Below are positions 54,116 through 63,918 of a DNA stretch of 64,000 nt, piece by piece. The DNA is from Pseudooceanicola atlanticus (lineage in GTDB: Bacteria > Pseudomonadota > Alphaproteobacteria > Rhodobacterales > Rhodobacteraceae), in NCBI RefSeq assembly GCF_000768315.1, contig NZ_AQQX01000003.1, forward strand, positions 310,001 through 374,000, read 5' to 3'. Below the pieces are notes generated by a model. The model did no database searches. It was not told the origin of the DNA and saw only the letters and a program-made list of their open reading frames with translations. Numbering within the stretch: the first letter of the stretch is position 1; the number at the start of each line of letters is the position of its first letter. A program made the translations under genes and the position numbers.

Positions 54116-54123
54116 GGCCTGTC

Positions 54124-54192
54124 AGGGGCGCTCCCCGGCGCCCCTCTTCCCCAGTGCAGCCCCTAAGGCGCGGCCCCGGCCGCGCCTTTTTT
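54124..54192 (+). terminator. Double terminator after the glycerophosphodiesterase gene
   Basis: First hairpin AGGGGCGC-TCCCC-GGCGCCCCT. Second, AAGGCGCGGCC pairing with GGCCGCGCCTT (54165-54188), is followed by TTTT and forms the main rho-independent terminator. The remaining ~230 bp to 54422 show no gene or clear signal. Confidence 0.85.
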
Positions 54193-54422
54193 CGTTTGGG
54201 GGCCTTGCGCCGCGCGGCAACGATAAGCGGTGTGACAACCGTGCTGCGTGGGGGATCAGAACCTGACAGGCGTCGACCTTAAGCCCTGCACGGAGCGTTG
54301 ACCCTGCCCGTCCAAGCATCTGCCTCCGAGGCGAGCACAGTGACATGTACGCTGGAGCGCAGCACTCAGCCGCAGGAAAGTCCCGGGCCGTGCCCTCCAC
54401 CGGCAGAGCCGAGGGCCAAGCG

Positions 54423-55040
54423 CTAGCCCTCGTATTTCTCCAGGAACGCTTCTGCGGTCAGGCCCCGGAAATCCGCCAGCGCCTCGCGCAGGCGGGCATG
54501 GTCCCAGTCCCACCAGGCCAGCGCGATCAGGCGCTCCGCGATCTCCGCGGGCTGGCGCAGGCGCATCATCCGCGCGGGCGTGCCCGCAACGATCGTGTAG
54601 GGCGCCACGTCCCTGGTCACGATCGCACCCGAGGCAACGACCGCCCCATGTCCGATCGTCACCTCGGGCTTGACCTGAGCATTGTGCCCCAGCCAGGTGT
54701 CATGTCCGATCACCACGCGCCGCGACCGGCGATGTGCGAAGAAATCGGCGTCGTTCTCCACGTCGTCCCAGTAATCCGCCGAACGGTAGAGGAAATGATG
54801 GCAGGCGGCAGTATCGAGCGGATGATCCGTAGCCCCGATCCGCACGAAACTGGCGATATTGGCGAATTTGCCGACGCTGGCATTGGCGATATCGGCATAG
54901 CGGTCGCAATAGGAATAATCGCCGATCTCGGAATGAGCGACGCGGCTGCCCTGCCCGATTTCGACGAAACGGCCGAGCGTGGTCTCGGTGAGCGTGGCAC
55001 CTTCGTGGATGAAGGGCTTGGTTTCGGACAATCTGGGCAT
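54423..55040 (-). CDS. Hexapeptide-repeat transferase of phosphonate metabolism
   Basis: A 205-aa left-handed beta-helix acyltransferase (isoleucine-patch repeats: VAHSEIGDYSYCDRYADIANASVGKFANIASFVRIGATDHPLD, then VVIGHDTWLGHNAQVKPEVTIGHGAVVASGAIVTRDVAPYTIVAGTPARMMR). It belongs to the group usually found with phn genes and thought to N-acetylate aminoalkylphosphonates, a PhnO-like detoxifying function. It lies after phnE in the same direction, with a dispersed repeat in between. Confidence 0.85.
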   Translation of the reverse strand: MPRLSETKPFIHEGATLTETTLGRFVEIGQGSRVAHSEIGDYSYCDRYADIANASVGKFANIASFVRIGATDHPLDTAACHHFLYRSADYWDDVENDADFFAHRRSRRVVIGHDTWLGHNAQVKPEVTIGHGAVVASGAIVTRDVAPYTIVAGTPARMMRLRQPAEIAERLIALAWWDWDHARLREALADFRGLTAEAFLEKYEG

Positions 55041-55079
55041 TTTTCTGCGACCTCCCGGAACCGCGTCACCCGCCGGACG

Positions 55080-55111
55080 CCTCCGGCGGGAGTATTTCTG
55101 GCAAGATGAAG
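55080..55111 (-). repeat. Dispersed intergenic repeat, short copy
   Basis: On the minus strand CTTCATCTTGCC-AGAAATACTCC-CGCCGGAGG, starting 5 bp after the phnE2 stop codon. Confidence 0.75.
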
Positions 55112-55116
55112 CGGGA

Positions 55117-56436
55117 TCAGTGCCCGGACTCGTCCGCTGCGATCAGCTTGCGCCGCAGCCAGCCCGAGAACCAGTCCATCACGAAGACCATCAGCACGAC
55201 GAGGACGATGTAGTAGGTCACTTCCTCCCAGTCCTTCTGGGTGATCATCGCCTGGGTCAGCAACAGCCCGATCCCGCCGCCCGTGATCGCACCGATCACG
55301 GTGGCCGAGCGGGTGTTGGATTCGAAGAAGTAGAGGATCTGCGACAGCAGCACCGGCGTCACCTGCGGGATCACCCCGAAACGGTAGCGCTGCACCGGTT
55401 TCGCGCCGGTCGATTGCAGCCCCTCGATCTGCTTGCCGTCGACGTTTTCCAGCGCCTCCGAGAACATCTTGCCGAAGGAGCCGGTATCGGTGACCAGGAT
55501 CGCCAGTGCGCCGGTCAGCGGTCCGGGCCCGAAGGCGCGGGCCAGGACGATGGTCCAGATCAGCGCATCCACGCCCCGGAACAGGTCGAACAGGCGGCGG
55601 AAAAACTGCCGCACCACGACGAGCGGCGTGAAGTTGCGCGCGGCAAGAAAGGCCAGCGGCAGCGACACGATGGCCGCACCGAACGTGCCCAGGAAGGCCA
55701 TCAACACGGTTTCGAAGAGCGCCCATGCGACATCGGCATGGCGCCACATGTTGTTGTGCCAGAACCCGTCCCAGATCGCCCCGGCCTCGCCCGACAGGGC
55801 GCGCGACATCAGCGTGCCCGGCCCCATCCCGTGATAGGGGCTGTCGAGAGTGAAGAAGAACAGCTCCCACCCCGTTTCATAGCGGAAAAGCTCGGATTTG
55901 CGGCGGGTGATGGTCAGGCGGCCTTCATCGGTGGTGATCGCCACGCGGTTCTTTGAGGCGTTGATCCATTCCGGCAGGTCCTCCGTCGGGAAGGTCGCGT
56001 TGGCCCCGCCATTGCCGGGCCGCGCGGTGACCAGACCGTAGCCGGGGATGTCGTAGGAGACCTCCTCGGGGCCGAAGGTCACGATGCCGCCGCCATCCAG
56101 CGTGATCACCGTCGTTTCGCCCAGGGCGACCCAGGCGGGCGCTTCGCCCGCGGGGTATTCGCCCTTGCGTTCGCCCTCGATCGCGACCTCGACCTCGCCG
56201 GAGCGGTTGTCGCGGGTCACGTGGGTCTTGTAGCTGTAGCTGTCGCGGATCAGGGTTCGGCCGTTTTCTGGGTCGGCGTCGCGGATCAGGCCCGGCACGT
56301 CGAAGGCGAAGAAGGCGTAGACGAGATAGGCCAGGATCAGCAGCGGCATCCCGAAAGAGATCATGCGCTTGCGTTTGAACAGGGCCTCGGCCTGGTCCTT
56401 CAGCGGCGCGGCGGTGTTGGTGGCGGTCATGGTCAT
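55117..56436 (-). CDS. phnE: Phosphonate ABC transporter permease PhnE (second, with large periplasmic insert)
   Basis: A 439-aa permease, much longer than the usual ~280. After the first membrane segment there is a ~190-residue soluble insert (residues ~55-195, e.g. GEVEVAIEGERKGEYPAGEAP and ITLDGGGIVTFGPEEVSYDI) that looks like beta-rich periplasmic protein. The C-terminal half is a normal BPD_transp_1 permease (GALAILVTDTGSFGKMFSEALENVDGKQIEGLQSTGAKPVQ as EAA loop). It overlaps phnE1 by ATGA. The two PhnE proteins probably make a heterodimer. Confidence 0.92.
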   Translation of the reverse strand: MTMTATNTAAPLKDQAEALFKRKRMISFGMPLLILAYLVYAFFAFDVPGLIRDADPENGRTLIRDSYSYKTHVTRDNRSGEVEVAIEGERKGEYPAGEAPAWVALGETTVITLDGGGIVTFGPEEVSYDIPGYGLVTARPGNGGANATFPTEDLPEWINASKNRVAITTDEGRLTITRRKSELFRYETGWELFFFTLDSPYHGMGPGTLMSRALSGEAGAIWDGFWHNNMWRHADVAWALFETVLMAFLGTFGAAIVSLPLAFLAARNFTPLVVVRQFFRRLFDLFRGVDALIWTIVLARAFGPGPLTGALAILVTDTGSFGKMFSEALENVDGKQIEGLQSTGAKPVQRYRFGVIPQVTPVLLSQILYFFESNTRSATVIGAITGGGIGLLLTQAMITQKDWEEVTYYIVLVVLMVFVMDWFSGWLRRKLIAADESGH

Positions 56437-57317
56437 GCGAGCATCTCCTGCTTGCGGCCATGGGTCAGCCGGTCACGGAAATAGGAGGACACCTGGTCGA
56501 AGGTGACGATGGTGGCGAAGAGCAGCAGGAAGATCGCGGCGCTTTCGTCATATTGCCCCTGCCCCCAGGACATGGCGTTCTTCAGCTCGTAGCCGATGCC
56601 GCCCGCGCCGACGAAGCCCAGGATGGCCGAGGCACGGATATTGATCTCGAAGCGCAGCAGGGCATAGCTCAGGTAATTGGGCGCCACCTGCGGCACCACG
56701 CCCAGCAGCATCCGCTGCGACCAGTTGGCCCCGACCGAGGACAGCCCTTCGACCGGTTTGAGCGAGGCGTTCTCGTTCACTTCCGAGAAGAGCTTGCCCA
56801 GGGCGCCGACCGTGTGGAAGGCGATGGCGATCATCGCCGGAACCGGGCCACCGCCCAGCACGAAGATCAGCACCAGCGCGATGACGATTTCCGGGATCGC
56901 GCGCATCACGTCCATGATCCGGCGGAAGACCGGGATCAGGCGCGGCCAGCGCGCCATGCCCCGGGTCGACAGCATCGACAGGATCGCACCGCCGATGGCC
57001 CCGATCAGGGTCGACACGGCGGCGATGTTGATCGTCTCGATCAAGGCCGGGAAGAAGGTCACGAGGTGACCGGGCAATTCGTGGATCTTCTCGGAGGCCT
57101 CGGCGATGACCGTGCGCGGGAAATCCAGCACGTTGGTCCAGCCATCCCAGAACCCGCCCGCGTTGCGGGCGTCGGCGACCATGAAGCCGGACACCATCAG
57201 GGCCACGAATATGGCCAGCAGGATGCCGGAATAAAGACGCTTGCGGCGTGTCAGAGCCATGTAATCGTCGCGGATATTCGTCACGCGCGACCCGGCGGTG
57301 GTGCTTATCTCTGCCAT
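56433..57317 (-). CDS. phnE: Phosphonate ABC transporter permease PhnE (first)
   Basis: A 294-aa permease with six membrane segments and the PhnE EAA loop (FHTVGALGKLFSEVNENASLKPVEGLSSVGANWSQRMLLGVVPQVAPNYLSY). Standard length. It follows phnD across a terminator-like hairpin and is coupled to the second permease gene. Confidence 0.95.
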   Translation of the reverse strand: MAEISTTAGSRVTNIRDDYMALTRRKRLYSGILLAIFVALMVSGFMVADARNAGGFWDGWTNVLDFPRTVIAEASEKIHELPGHLVTFFPALIETINIAAVSTLIGAIGGAILSMLSTRGMARWPRLIPVFRRIMDVMRAIPEIVIALVLIFVLGGGPVPAMIAIAFHTVGALGKLFSEVNENASLKPVEGLSSVGANWSQRMLLGVVPQVAPNYLSYALLRFEINIRASAILGFVGAGGIGYELKNAMSWGQGQYDESAAIFLLLFATIVTFDQVSSYFRDRLTHGRKQEMLA

Positions 57318-57334
57318 GTCGGAAGGGCCTTTCG

Positions 57335-57365
57335 AAAAAATGGCGGGCCCCCTGGGGGACCCGCC
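57335..57365 (-). terminator. Terminator-like hairpin between phnD and phnE
   Basis: GGCGGG stem pairing with CCCGCC around an inner CCCC/GGGG, followed on the minus strand by ATTTTTTCG. A full intrinsic terminator inside an operon; it should reduce permease expression relative to PhnD. Confidence 0.8.
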
Positions 57366-57379
57366 GGAAACATCAGCGA

Positions 57380-58285
57380 TTACTGGGATTTCGCTTTGCG
57401 TGCTTCGATGATGGACAGGTACGCGTCATGGGTGATCGCGTCGAAGCCCAGGGATTCACCGGCCGAGATGTTGTAGGTGCAGTCCTGGTCCTTCTCGTAC
57501 ATACCGTCGATCAGGTTGGTCATGGTGGTCTTGACCTCGGTCGGCAGCGCCTTGCGCAGGACGATCGGGCCTTCCGGGATCGGCTTGGAGCGCCAGATTT
57601 CCACCAGGTCGTTCATGTCGATCAGGCCGGCATCCACTGCCTTGCGCAGCGCGCCGGAGTTGAAGCCGTCTTCCCAGTTGCCCTGGCCGTCGGCCCAGGT
57701 CACGCCGCCGTCGACGTCACCGTTGTTCACTGCAACGATGGTCTGCTCGTGACCGCCAGTGAAGACGACCTCACCGAAATAGTCACCGTTCTCCATGGTC
57801 GCGCCGGTTTCGGTCGGGATCTCGATCGACGGGATCAGGTAGCCGGAGGTGGAGTTCGGGTCACCGAAGCCGAACTTCTTGCCTTCCATGTCGTCCAGCG
57901 AGGCGATGCCGCTGTCCTTGCGGGCGAACCCGATGGAATGGTAGCCGTAGGAGCCGTCCAGGTTGATCTTGACCAGCACCGGCTCGACCGCTTCGGGATC
58001 GTCCAGGAAGGTCTTGGCATAGCCGGACGCGCCCAGCCAAGCCATGTCGATGGTGCCGCCCAGCAGGCCCTGGATCACACCGTCGTAATCGGCCGGCGCG
58101 AACAGCTTGACCGGAACGCCAAGTGCTTCTTCGGTGTATTCCTTCAGGCATTCATGGCTGTTCAGCCGGTCCTGGGCGTTCTCACCGCCGAGGATGCCGA
58201 TGCGGAATTCCTCGATCTGGTCCTGGGCCATGGCGGCGCCGGTCAGTGCGGTGGTTGCCAGGGCGGCGGCGATCAGTTTTTTCAT
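57380..58285 (-). CDS. phnD: Phosphonate ABC transporter substrate-binding protein PhnD
   Basis: A 301-aa periplasmic protein with signal peptide MKKLIAAALATTALTGAAMA. PhnD features: EEFRIGILGGENAQDRL, TIDMAWLGASGYAKTFL, SFARKDSG-like FARKDSGIASLDDMEGKKFGFGDPNSTSGYLIP and NGDVDGGVTWADG. These match the aminoethylphosphonate-binding pocket pattern. The ATG at 58285 is preceded by GGGAGC. It lies between two hairpins. Confidence 0.95.
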   Translation of the reverse strand: MKKLIAAALATTALTGAAMAQDQIEEFRIGILGGENAQDRLNSHECLKEYTEEALGVPVKLFAPADYDGVIQGLLGGTIDMAWLGASGYAKTFLDDPEAVEPVLVKINLDGSYGYHSIGFARKDSGIASLDDMEGKKFGFGDPNSTSGYLIPSIEIPTETGATMENGDYFGEVVFTGGHEQTIVAVNNGDVDGGVTWADGQGNWEDGFNSGALRKAVDAGLIDMNDLVEIWRSKPIPEGPIVLRKALPTEVKTTMTNLIDGMYEKDQDCTYNISAGESLGFDAITHDAYLSIIEARKAKSQ

Positions 58286-58305
58286 CTTGGTAGCTCCCAT
58301 AGGTA

Positions 58306-58333
58306 GAAAAGCCCCGTCCAGACTGGGCGGGGC
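58306..58333 (-). terminator. Hairpin between phnC and phnD
   Basis: GCCCCG and CGGGGC arms with an 11-base loop, followed on the minus strand by TTTTCT. A likely weak terminator or stabilising stem. Confidence 0.6.
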
Positions 58334-58342
58334 CGATGAAAT

Positions 58343-59155
<813 letters not shown>

Positions 59156-59371
59156 GCTATATCCCCCGTGTCTTCACGAGGCGTGCTAGGCGCCGACGAA
59201 TACGGAAATGTATCGGTTTGGCGAAACTTTTGTGACGGATGCCGGGCCGCGTCTTTTCCCCGTCCGGCGTCGCGACCAATGCCTGCAAAGCGGGCGGCGG
59301 ATCGCGAAGACTTGTCGGACGCCGGCCCCCGGCCTAGCCTGATCGCCACGCTTTCAGGAGGAGAAACCGCC

Positions 59372-59677
59372 ATGACTATCGTCGCCGTTTTCCGCGCCCG
59401 CCGGACCGAGGCCGGCGATGGCCCGGATTATTACGCGCATCTCGAACAGATGGCCGCCCTGGCAACGGCGATGCCCGGCTACATCTCTCACAAGGCCTAT
59501 CGGGCCGAAGATGACGAACGCCTGACCTACTTCGAATGGGAAGACATGGACAGCCTGAACGCCTGGGCCCGCCACCCCGACCATGTCGCGGTCAAGCAGA
59601 TCGGTCGCGAGAGGTTCTATGCGGATTACCACCTGCAAATCTGCGAGGTCAGCCGCGAAAGCCGGTTCAACCGGTAA
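59372..59677 (+). CDS. Small antibiotic-biosynthesis-monooxygenase (ABM) fold protein
   Basis: A 101-aa ferredoxin-like-fold protein of the ABM family (TIVAVFRARRTEAGDGPDYYAHLEQMAALATAMPGYISHKAY, then LTYFEWEDMDSLNAWARHPDH). These homodimers are heme-independent oxygenases or simply stress proteins. Strong AGGAGGAG ribosome site. Divergent from phnC. No partner gene nearby suggests a pathway. Confidence 0.85.
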   Translation: MTIVAVFRARRTEAGDGPDYYAHLEQMAALATAMPGYISHKAYRAEDDERLTYFEWEDMDSLNAWARHPDHVAVKQIGRERFYADYHLQICEVSRESRFNR

Positions 59678-59791
59678 CGGGCTGGCGCGGAGCAGCCGGG
59701 CGCCATGGCAAGCGGCCCGTCGTGCGGTCGGCCGTCCCGAGGCGCGATCGCAGACCTCAGCAACGTGGTGACGTAAGGCCCGAACCCTGTC

Positions 59792-60985
59792 TCACCCCGC
59801 CCGCACCATCAACCGCTCCAGCCCGTGGAAATGGTAGGTGTCGCCATAGCGCGGGGTCTCGACCAGCTTCAGATCGGGGCAGCGCGCGGCCAGCACCGGC
59901 AGCGCCGTGACCAGCTCCAGCCGGGCCAGCGGCGCACCGATGCAGAAATGCAGCCCGCCGCCGAACCCGGAATGCGTCCGTGCGGGCCGCGCGGGATCGA
60001 ACAGGTCGGGATCGGCAAAGGCGGCGGGGTCGCGATTGGCCGCGCCCAGCAGCAGCGCCACCTGGTCGCCGCGTTTGAAATCATGCCCGAAGACGCTGAC
60101 ATCCTCGTAGGCATAGCGGGTGAACATGTGCAGCGGCGGGTCGTAGCGCAGCACCTCCTCGACCGTGGCGGCGATGCTGTCCGGCGCGGTCAGCTCGGCC
60201 AGCCGTTCGCGATGCGGGTCCGACAGCAGCGTCGCCATCCCGTTGCCGATCGTGTGCACCGTGGCCTCGTGCCCGGCATTCAGCAACAGGATGCAGGTGG
60301 TGATCATCTCGTCGGTGGACAGCTTCTCTCCGTCCTCCTCCGCCGCGATCAGCTGGGTGATCAGGTCGTCGCGCGGATCGTTGCGGCGGGCGTCGATATA
60401 GCGGCGCATGTAATCGGAAAACTCCGCCGCCGCGCTGGCCGCCGCATCCTCGGTCGCGCGGGTGCGGCTGGCCATGTACATCGCCACCATCGCGTTCGAC
60501 CAGCGCAGCAATTGCGGCGCCATGTCCTCGGGCACGCCCAGAAGCCGGGCGATCACGATCACCGGCAACGGTGCGGCAAAGGCCGGCAGAAGGTCGAACT
60601 CGCCCTCCGGGAAATCGTCGATCAGCCGATGCGCCAGAGCCTCGATATCCGGGCCCAGCGACGCGATCCGGCGCGAGGTGAAGGCCCGCAAGACCAGCCC
60701 CCGCAGGCGGGTATGGCGGGGCGGCTCCAGCTCCAGCATGGAATGCGCTTCGATATCGTAGAAGGGCGTCAGGTGGTCGGGGATGGCCGGCGCCATTTCC
60801 ACCGGGACCTCGCGGCCAAAGCGGCGATCCTTCAGCAAGGCCTGCACCGCGTCATGGGTGAAGGCCGCCATCATCCCGTAATCCTGCCACTCGTGCAGCG
60901 GACCGTCTGCCCGCGCGCGGGCATAGAACGGGTACGGGTTCTGGACGAAATCGGGATCGGTCGGGGATTGGATCAATTGGGCCAT
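59792..60985 (-). CDS. Cytochrome P450
   Basis: A 397-aa soluble class I P450. Heme-binding loop FGGGLHFCIGAPLARLE with the axial cysteine, K-helix EEVLRYDPP, I-helix LLLNAGHEATVHTIGNG with the oxygen-activating region, and the PERF-like DPARPARTH. The size and lack of a membrane anchor are those of bacterial CYP enzymes dependent on ferredoxin, but no ferredoxin or reductase gene is adjacent. The ATG at 60985 (MAQLIQSP) is chosen; longer frames would overlap the divergent kinase gene. Confidence 0.94.
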   Translation of the reverse strand: MAQLIQSPTDPDFVQNPYPFYARARADGPLHEWQDYGMMAAFTHDAVQALLKDRRFGREVPVEMAPAIPDHLTPFYDIEAHSMLELEPPRHTRLRGLVLRAFTSRRIASLGPDIEALAHRLIDDFPEGEFDLLPAFAAPLPVIVIARLLGVPEDMAPQLLRWSNAMVAMYMASRTRATEDAAASAAAEFSDYMRRYIDARRNDPRDDLITQLIAAEEDGEKLSTDEMITTCILLLNAGHEATVHTIGNGMATLLSDPHRERLAELTAPDSIAATVEEVLRYDPPLHMFTRYAYEDVSVFGHDFKRGDQVALLLGAANRDPAAFADPDLFDPARPARTHSGFGGGLHFCIGAPLARLELVTALPVLAARCPDLKLVETPRYGDTYHFHGLERLMVRAG

Positions 60986-61044
60986 GCGCGCTCTATCTGA
61001 TGGGTGACTTCCCAAGGCAAGGGGGGGATCGGTATAAGGACGCA

Positions 61045-62817
61045 ATGACACGTTCCTACCTGCGGCGCGCCGCCACGATCGCGGCCTTTCTCTGCCTGAC
61101 CCTCGCCGTCGCCTGGGCGGTCTGGCGCGGCAGCTATGCCCAGGCGCTGGACCCGCTGACCGAACGTGGCGAGGCGGACCTCGCCCTGACCGTCGACCGA
61201 CTGACCGGACAGCTGCAACGCTACCAGGACCTGGCCGTTCTGATGTCCACCCACCCCCACCTCACGGTCCTGTCGGACACCGCCGGCAGCCCCTTCGCCC
61301 GCAACCGCGCCTCGGAATTGCTGCTGGCCGCGGCGGACCGGACCACCGCGCTGAACCTCGCCTGGTTCTCGCCCGAGGGCGCGATCCTGGCCGAGGCGCG
61401 GGCCGGCACCGTCACCCCGCAGGAGGTGTCGGCCTTCCGCGCCTCCGCCACGTTCCAAAGGGCGCTGACCGGGGCGCTTGGCACCGGGATCGGCTATTAC
61501 GGGCCGGAGCGTCTGCGCAGCTACATCTTCGCCGCGCCCAGCTTCGGCATTAACGGCGGCGTGCGCGGCGTGCTGGTCGTGGCGGTGGATATCGACCACG
61601 TCGAAGGCGTCTGGCGGGGGGATCGGCCTTCGGTCTTCTTCACCGACGATGCGGGCCGCGTCTTCATCACCAACCGGTCCGAGCTGCTGAACTGGCGCGA
61701 AACCGCGGGCAGCTTTCTGCCCCCCGAAGGGGACCCCGTGCCGGTGCGACGCAGCAATATCAGCGGGCACGAGATCTGGCGTGCGGATCTGAGCCCCTAT
61801 GTCCCCGACCCCGCCCTGCGGCTGGGCCGCGAGATGCCGCAGATCGGCATGCACGCCACCGCCCTCATCGACGTGACCCAGGCCGGACGGCTGGCCGCGC
61901 TGCAGGCGGCGGTCGTCGCGCTGGTGCTGCTGGCCTTCGGGGCGGTGATCTTCTGGGCCACGGAACGCCGCCGGGTGCTGGCGCGGGCCAATGCCCAGCT
62001 GGAAAACCGCGTGCTGGCCCGCACCGCGGAACTGTCGGGCGCCAACATGATGCTGCGCCGCGAAGTCACCGAGCGGCAGGAGGCCGAGGCCGCGCTGAAA
62101 CAGGCCCAGGCCGACCTCGTCCAGGCCGGGAAGCTGTCGGCGCTTGGCCAGATGTCGGCGGGCCTCAGCCACGAGCTGAACCAGCCGCTGATGGCGATCC
62201 GTCAGTTTGCCGAGAACGGCGCGCTGTTCCTCGACCGCGGCAAGACCGACACGGCGCGCGCCAACCTTTCGCGGATCGAGGAGCTGTCGGGCCGGATGGG
62301 CCGCATCATCCGCAACCTGCGCGCCTTCGCCCGCCAGGAAAGTGAACCGGCGCGGCGGGTCGACGTGGCCCAGGTCATCGCCACCGCTCTGGAAATGACC
62401 GAAGCACGGCTGGCAAAGGATGCGATCACGCTGCACTGGACGGCCCCCGACACCCCCATGCCGGCGCTGGCGGGCGAGGTGCGGCTGGTCCAGGTGCTGG
62501 TCAATCTCATCACCAATGCCGCCGACGCGATGGCGGGCACCGAGCGGCGCGAACTGACGCTGTCGGTCACCGACACGCCCCGCCCCACGATCCGCGTCGC
62601 CGATACCGGACCGGGCATCGCCCAGCCCGAACGCATCTTCGATCCGTTCTATTCCACCAAGGAGGTCGGCGCGAGCGAGGGGATGGGGCTGGGCCTGTCG
62701 ATCTCGTATGGCATGGTGCAGAGCTTCGGCGGCGCGATCCAGGGCCGCAACCGCGAGGATGGCGGCGCGGTCTTCACCGTGGAGCTGGAACCGGTGCCGG
62801 GTGAACGGGCAGCCTGA
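61045..62817 (+). CDS. DctB-like sensor histidine kinase
   Basis: A 590-aa membrane kinase. N-terminal membrane segment (residues 9-27), a periplasmic dCache-type sensor region of ~260 residues (FSPEGAILAEARAGT, YYGPERLRSYIFAAPSF), a second membrane segment (286-305), a coiled coil (310-360), then the HisKA H-box GLSHELNQPLMAIRQF with H376 and the HATPase region (NLITNAADAM, DTGPGI, GLGLSIS). The architecture matches DctB, which senses C4-dicarboxylates. No dctD response regulator follows, so it is an orphan here. GGACG precedes the ATG at 61045. Confidence 0.9.
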   Translation: MTRSYLRRAATIAAFLCLTLAVAWAVWRGSYAQALDPLTERGEADLALTVDRLTGQLQRYQDLAVLMSTHPHLTVLSDTAGSPFARNRASELLLAAADRTTALNLAWFSPEGAILAEARAGTVTPQEVSAFRASATFQRALTGALGTGIGYYGPERLRSYIFAAPSFGINGGVRGVLVVAVDIDHVEGVWRGDRPSVFFTDDAGRVFITNRSELLNWRETAGSFLPPEGDPVPVRRSNISGHEIWRADLSPYVPDPALRLGREMPQIGMHATALIDVTQAGRLAALQAAVVALVLLAFGAVIFWATERRRVLARANAQLENRVLARTAELSGANMMLRREVTERQEAEAALKQAQADLVQAGKLSALGQMSAGLSHELNQPLMAIRQFAENGALFLDRGKTDTARANLSRIEELSGRMGRIIRNLRAFARQESEPARRVDVAQVIATALEMTEARLAKDAITLHWTAPDTPMPALAGEVRLVQVLVNLITNAADAMAGTERRELTLSVTDTPRPTIRVADTGPGIAQPERIFDPFYSTKEVGASEGMGLGLSISYGMVQSFGGAIQGRNREDGGAVFTVELEPVPGERAA

Positions 62818-62868
62818 GCCGCCAGGGCCCCTTGATCCGGGACCTGTCCGGTTTGACGGGACAGGATG

Positions 62869-62900
62869 CCTCCGGCGGGAGTATTTTTGGCAAGATGAAA
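62869..62900 (-). repeat. Dispersed intergenic repeat, short copy
   Basis: On the minus strand TTTCATCTTGCC-AAAAATACTCC-CGCCGGAGG, about 50 bp after the LysR stop. Confidence 0.75.
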
Positions 62901-62949
62901 AGGATCCGGCGCGGGAGCCGACGCGGTGCGCGATTTGTGGCGGCGCGGG

Positions 62950-63915
62950 TTACAGCAGCTTGAGGCTCGCGCTGAGATCGGGATAGGCATCGACGGCGGG
63001 CGAGATGACGATCTCCTGCAGCAGGCTCCGCAGGTCCTGTGCGACCTGGGCGGGCACGTCTTCCAGGATGCCCTCGCGCGCCATCAGAACGATGCGCCGC
63101 GTCACCGGGGCGAAGGGCAGACCGCGCAGTTCCAGATCTGGCAGCAGGCGGCGCGCGCGCATCAGCGCCAGCGGCGGCAGGATCGTCCAGCCGACCCCCT
63201 GCCCGACCATCGCCAGGATCGCGTGGTAGCTGTCCAGTTCGAAGCGATGCGCCAGGGTCAGGTTCTGCTGCGCCAGGTGGGTGGCGATCAGCCGGCCCAT
63301 ATGGTGGCGCGTCGTGTACTGGATCAGCGGATGCGCCTTGAGCTGTGCCAGCAGATCCTTGTCGGGGTCGGTCATGCCGCGCGGGGCGGCGACGACGAAG
63401 CCTTCGGACAGGATCGGGTGGATCTCGGCCCAGGGGGGGGCCGGGCCCATTTCGGCGGTGACGATCACGTCGAGCGCCTCGGCCTCCAGCTGATCGTAGA
63501 GACCGTGGGAGGCGCCGGTTTCCAGCAGGAACTGGCAGCCATCCAGCCGGTCCGCCATGCGGATCAACAATTGCGGGGTCACGTCGGCCTCGAAATCCTC
63601 GATCACGCCGAGGCGCAGGCGCCGCAGCGCCGATCCGCCCGCCACCGCCAGTTCGGCCCGGGCCTGTGCGGCCTCGTTCAGGATCGACTGGGCACGGCGG
63701 CGGAACGCCTCACCGGCGCGGGTCAGCGTGACGGGGCGCGCATTGCGCACCAGGAGCGGCACGCCAAGGGCGGTTTCCAGATTGGTCAATTGCTGGGACA
63801 CGGCCGAGGCCGAGGCGCCAAGACGCCGCGCCGCGGCGGTGATGGACCGTTCCTCCGCCGTGGCCACGAAAACCTCGATCCCCCAGAGCGTGATCCGGCC
63901 GGGGCTCGATTGCAT
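62950..63915 (-). CDS. LysR-family transcriptional regulator
   Basis: A 321-aa LysR regulator. N-terminal winged helix (IEVFVATAEERSITAAARRLGASASAVSQQLTNLETALGVPLLVRNARPVTLTRAGEAF) and a C-terminal periplasmic-binding-like domain from ~residue 95. It converges on the sensor kinase gene; no divergent target gene is seen, as its upstream neighbour is on the same strand and only 3 bp away. The target is unknown. Confidence 0.93.
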   Translation of the reverse strand: MQSSPGRITLWGIEVFVATAEERSITAAARRLGASASAVSQQLTNLETALGVPLLVRNARPVTLTRAGEAFRRRAQSILNEAAQARAELAVAGGSALRRLRLGVIEDFEADVTPQLLIRMADRLDGCQFLLETGASHGLYDQLEAEALDVIVTAEMGPAPPWAEIHPILSEGFVVAAPRGMTDPDKDLLAQLKAHPLIQYTTRHHMGRLIATHLAQQNLTLAHRFELDSYHAILAMVGQGVGWTILPPLALMRARRLLPDLELRGLPFAPVTRRIVLMAREGILEDVPAQVAQDLRSLLQEIVISPAVDAYPDLSASLKLL

Positions 63916-63918
63916 GGA

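Noticed and set aside
59221-59238. Pho box upstream of phnC
   Set aside because: Only one half-site (CCGTCAC) and the AAAA spacer match; the other half reads GTTTCGC. Too weak to list as a feature.
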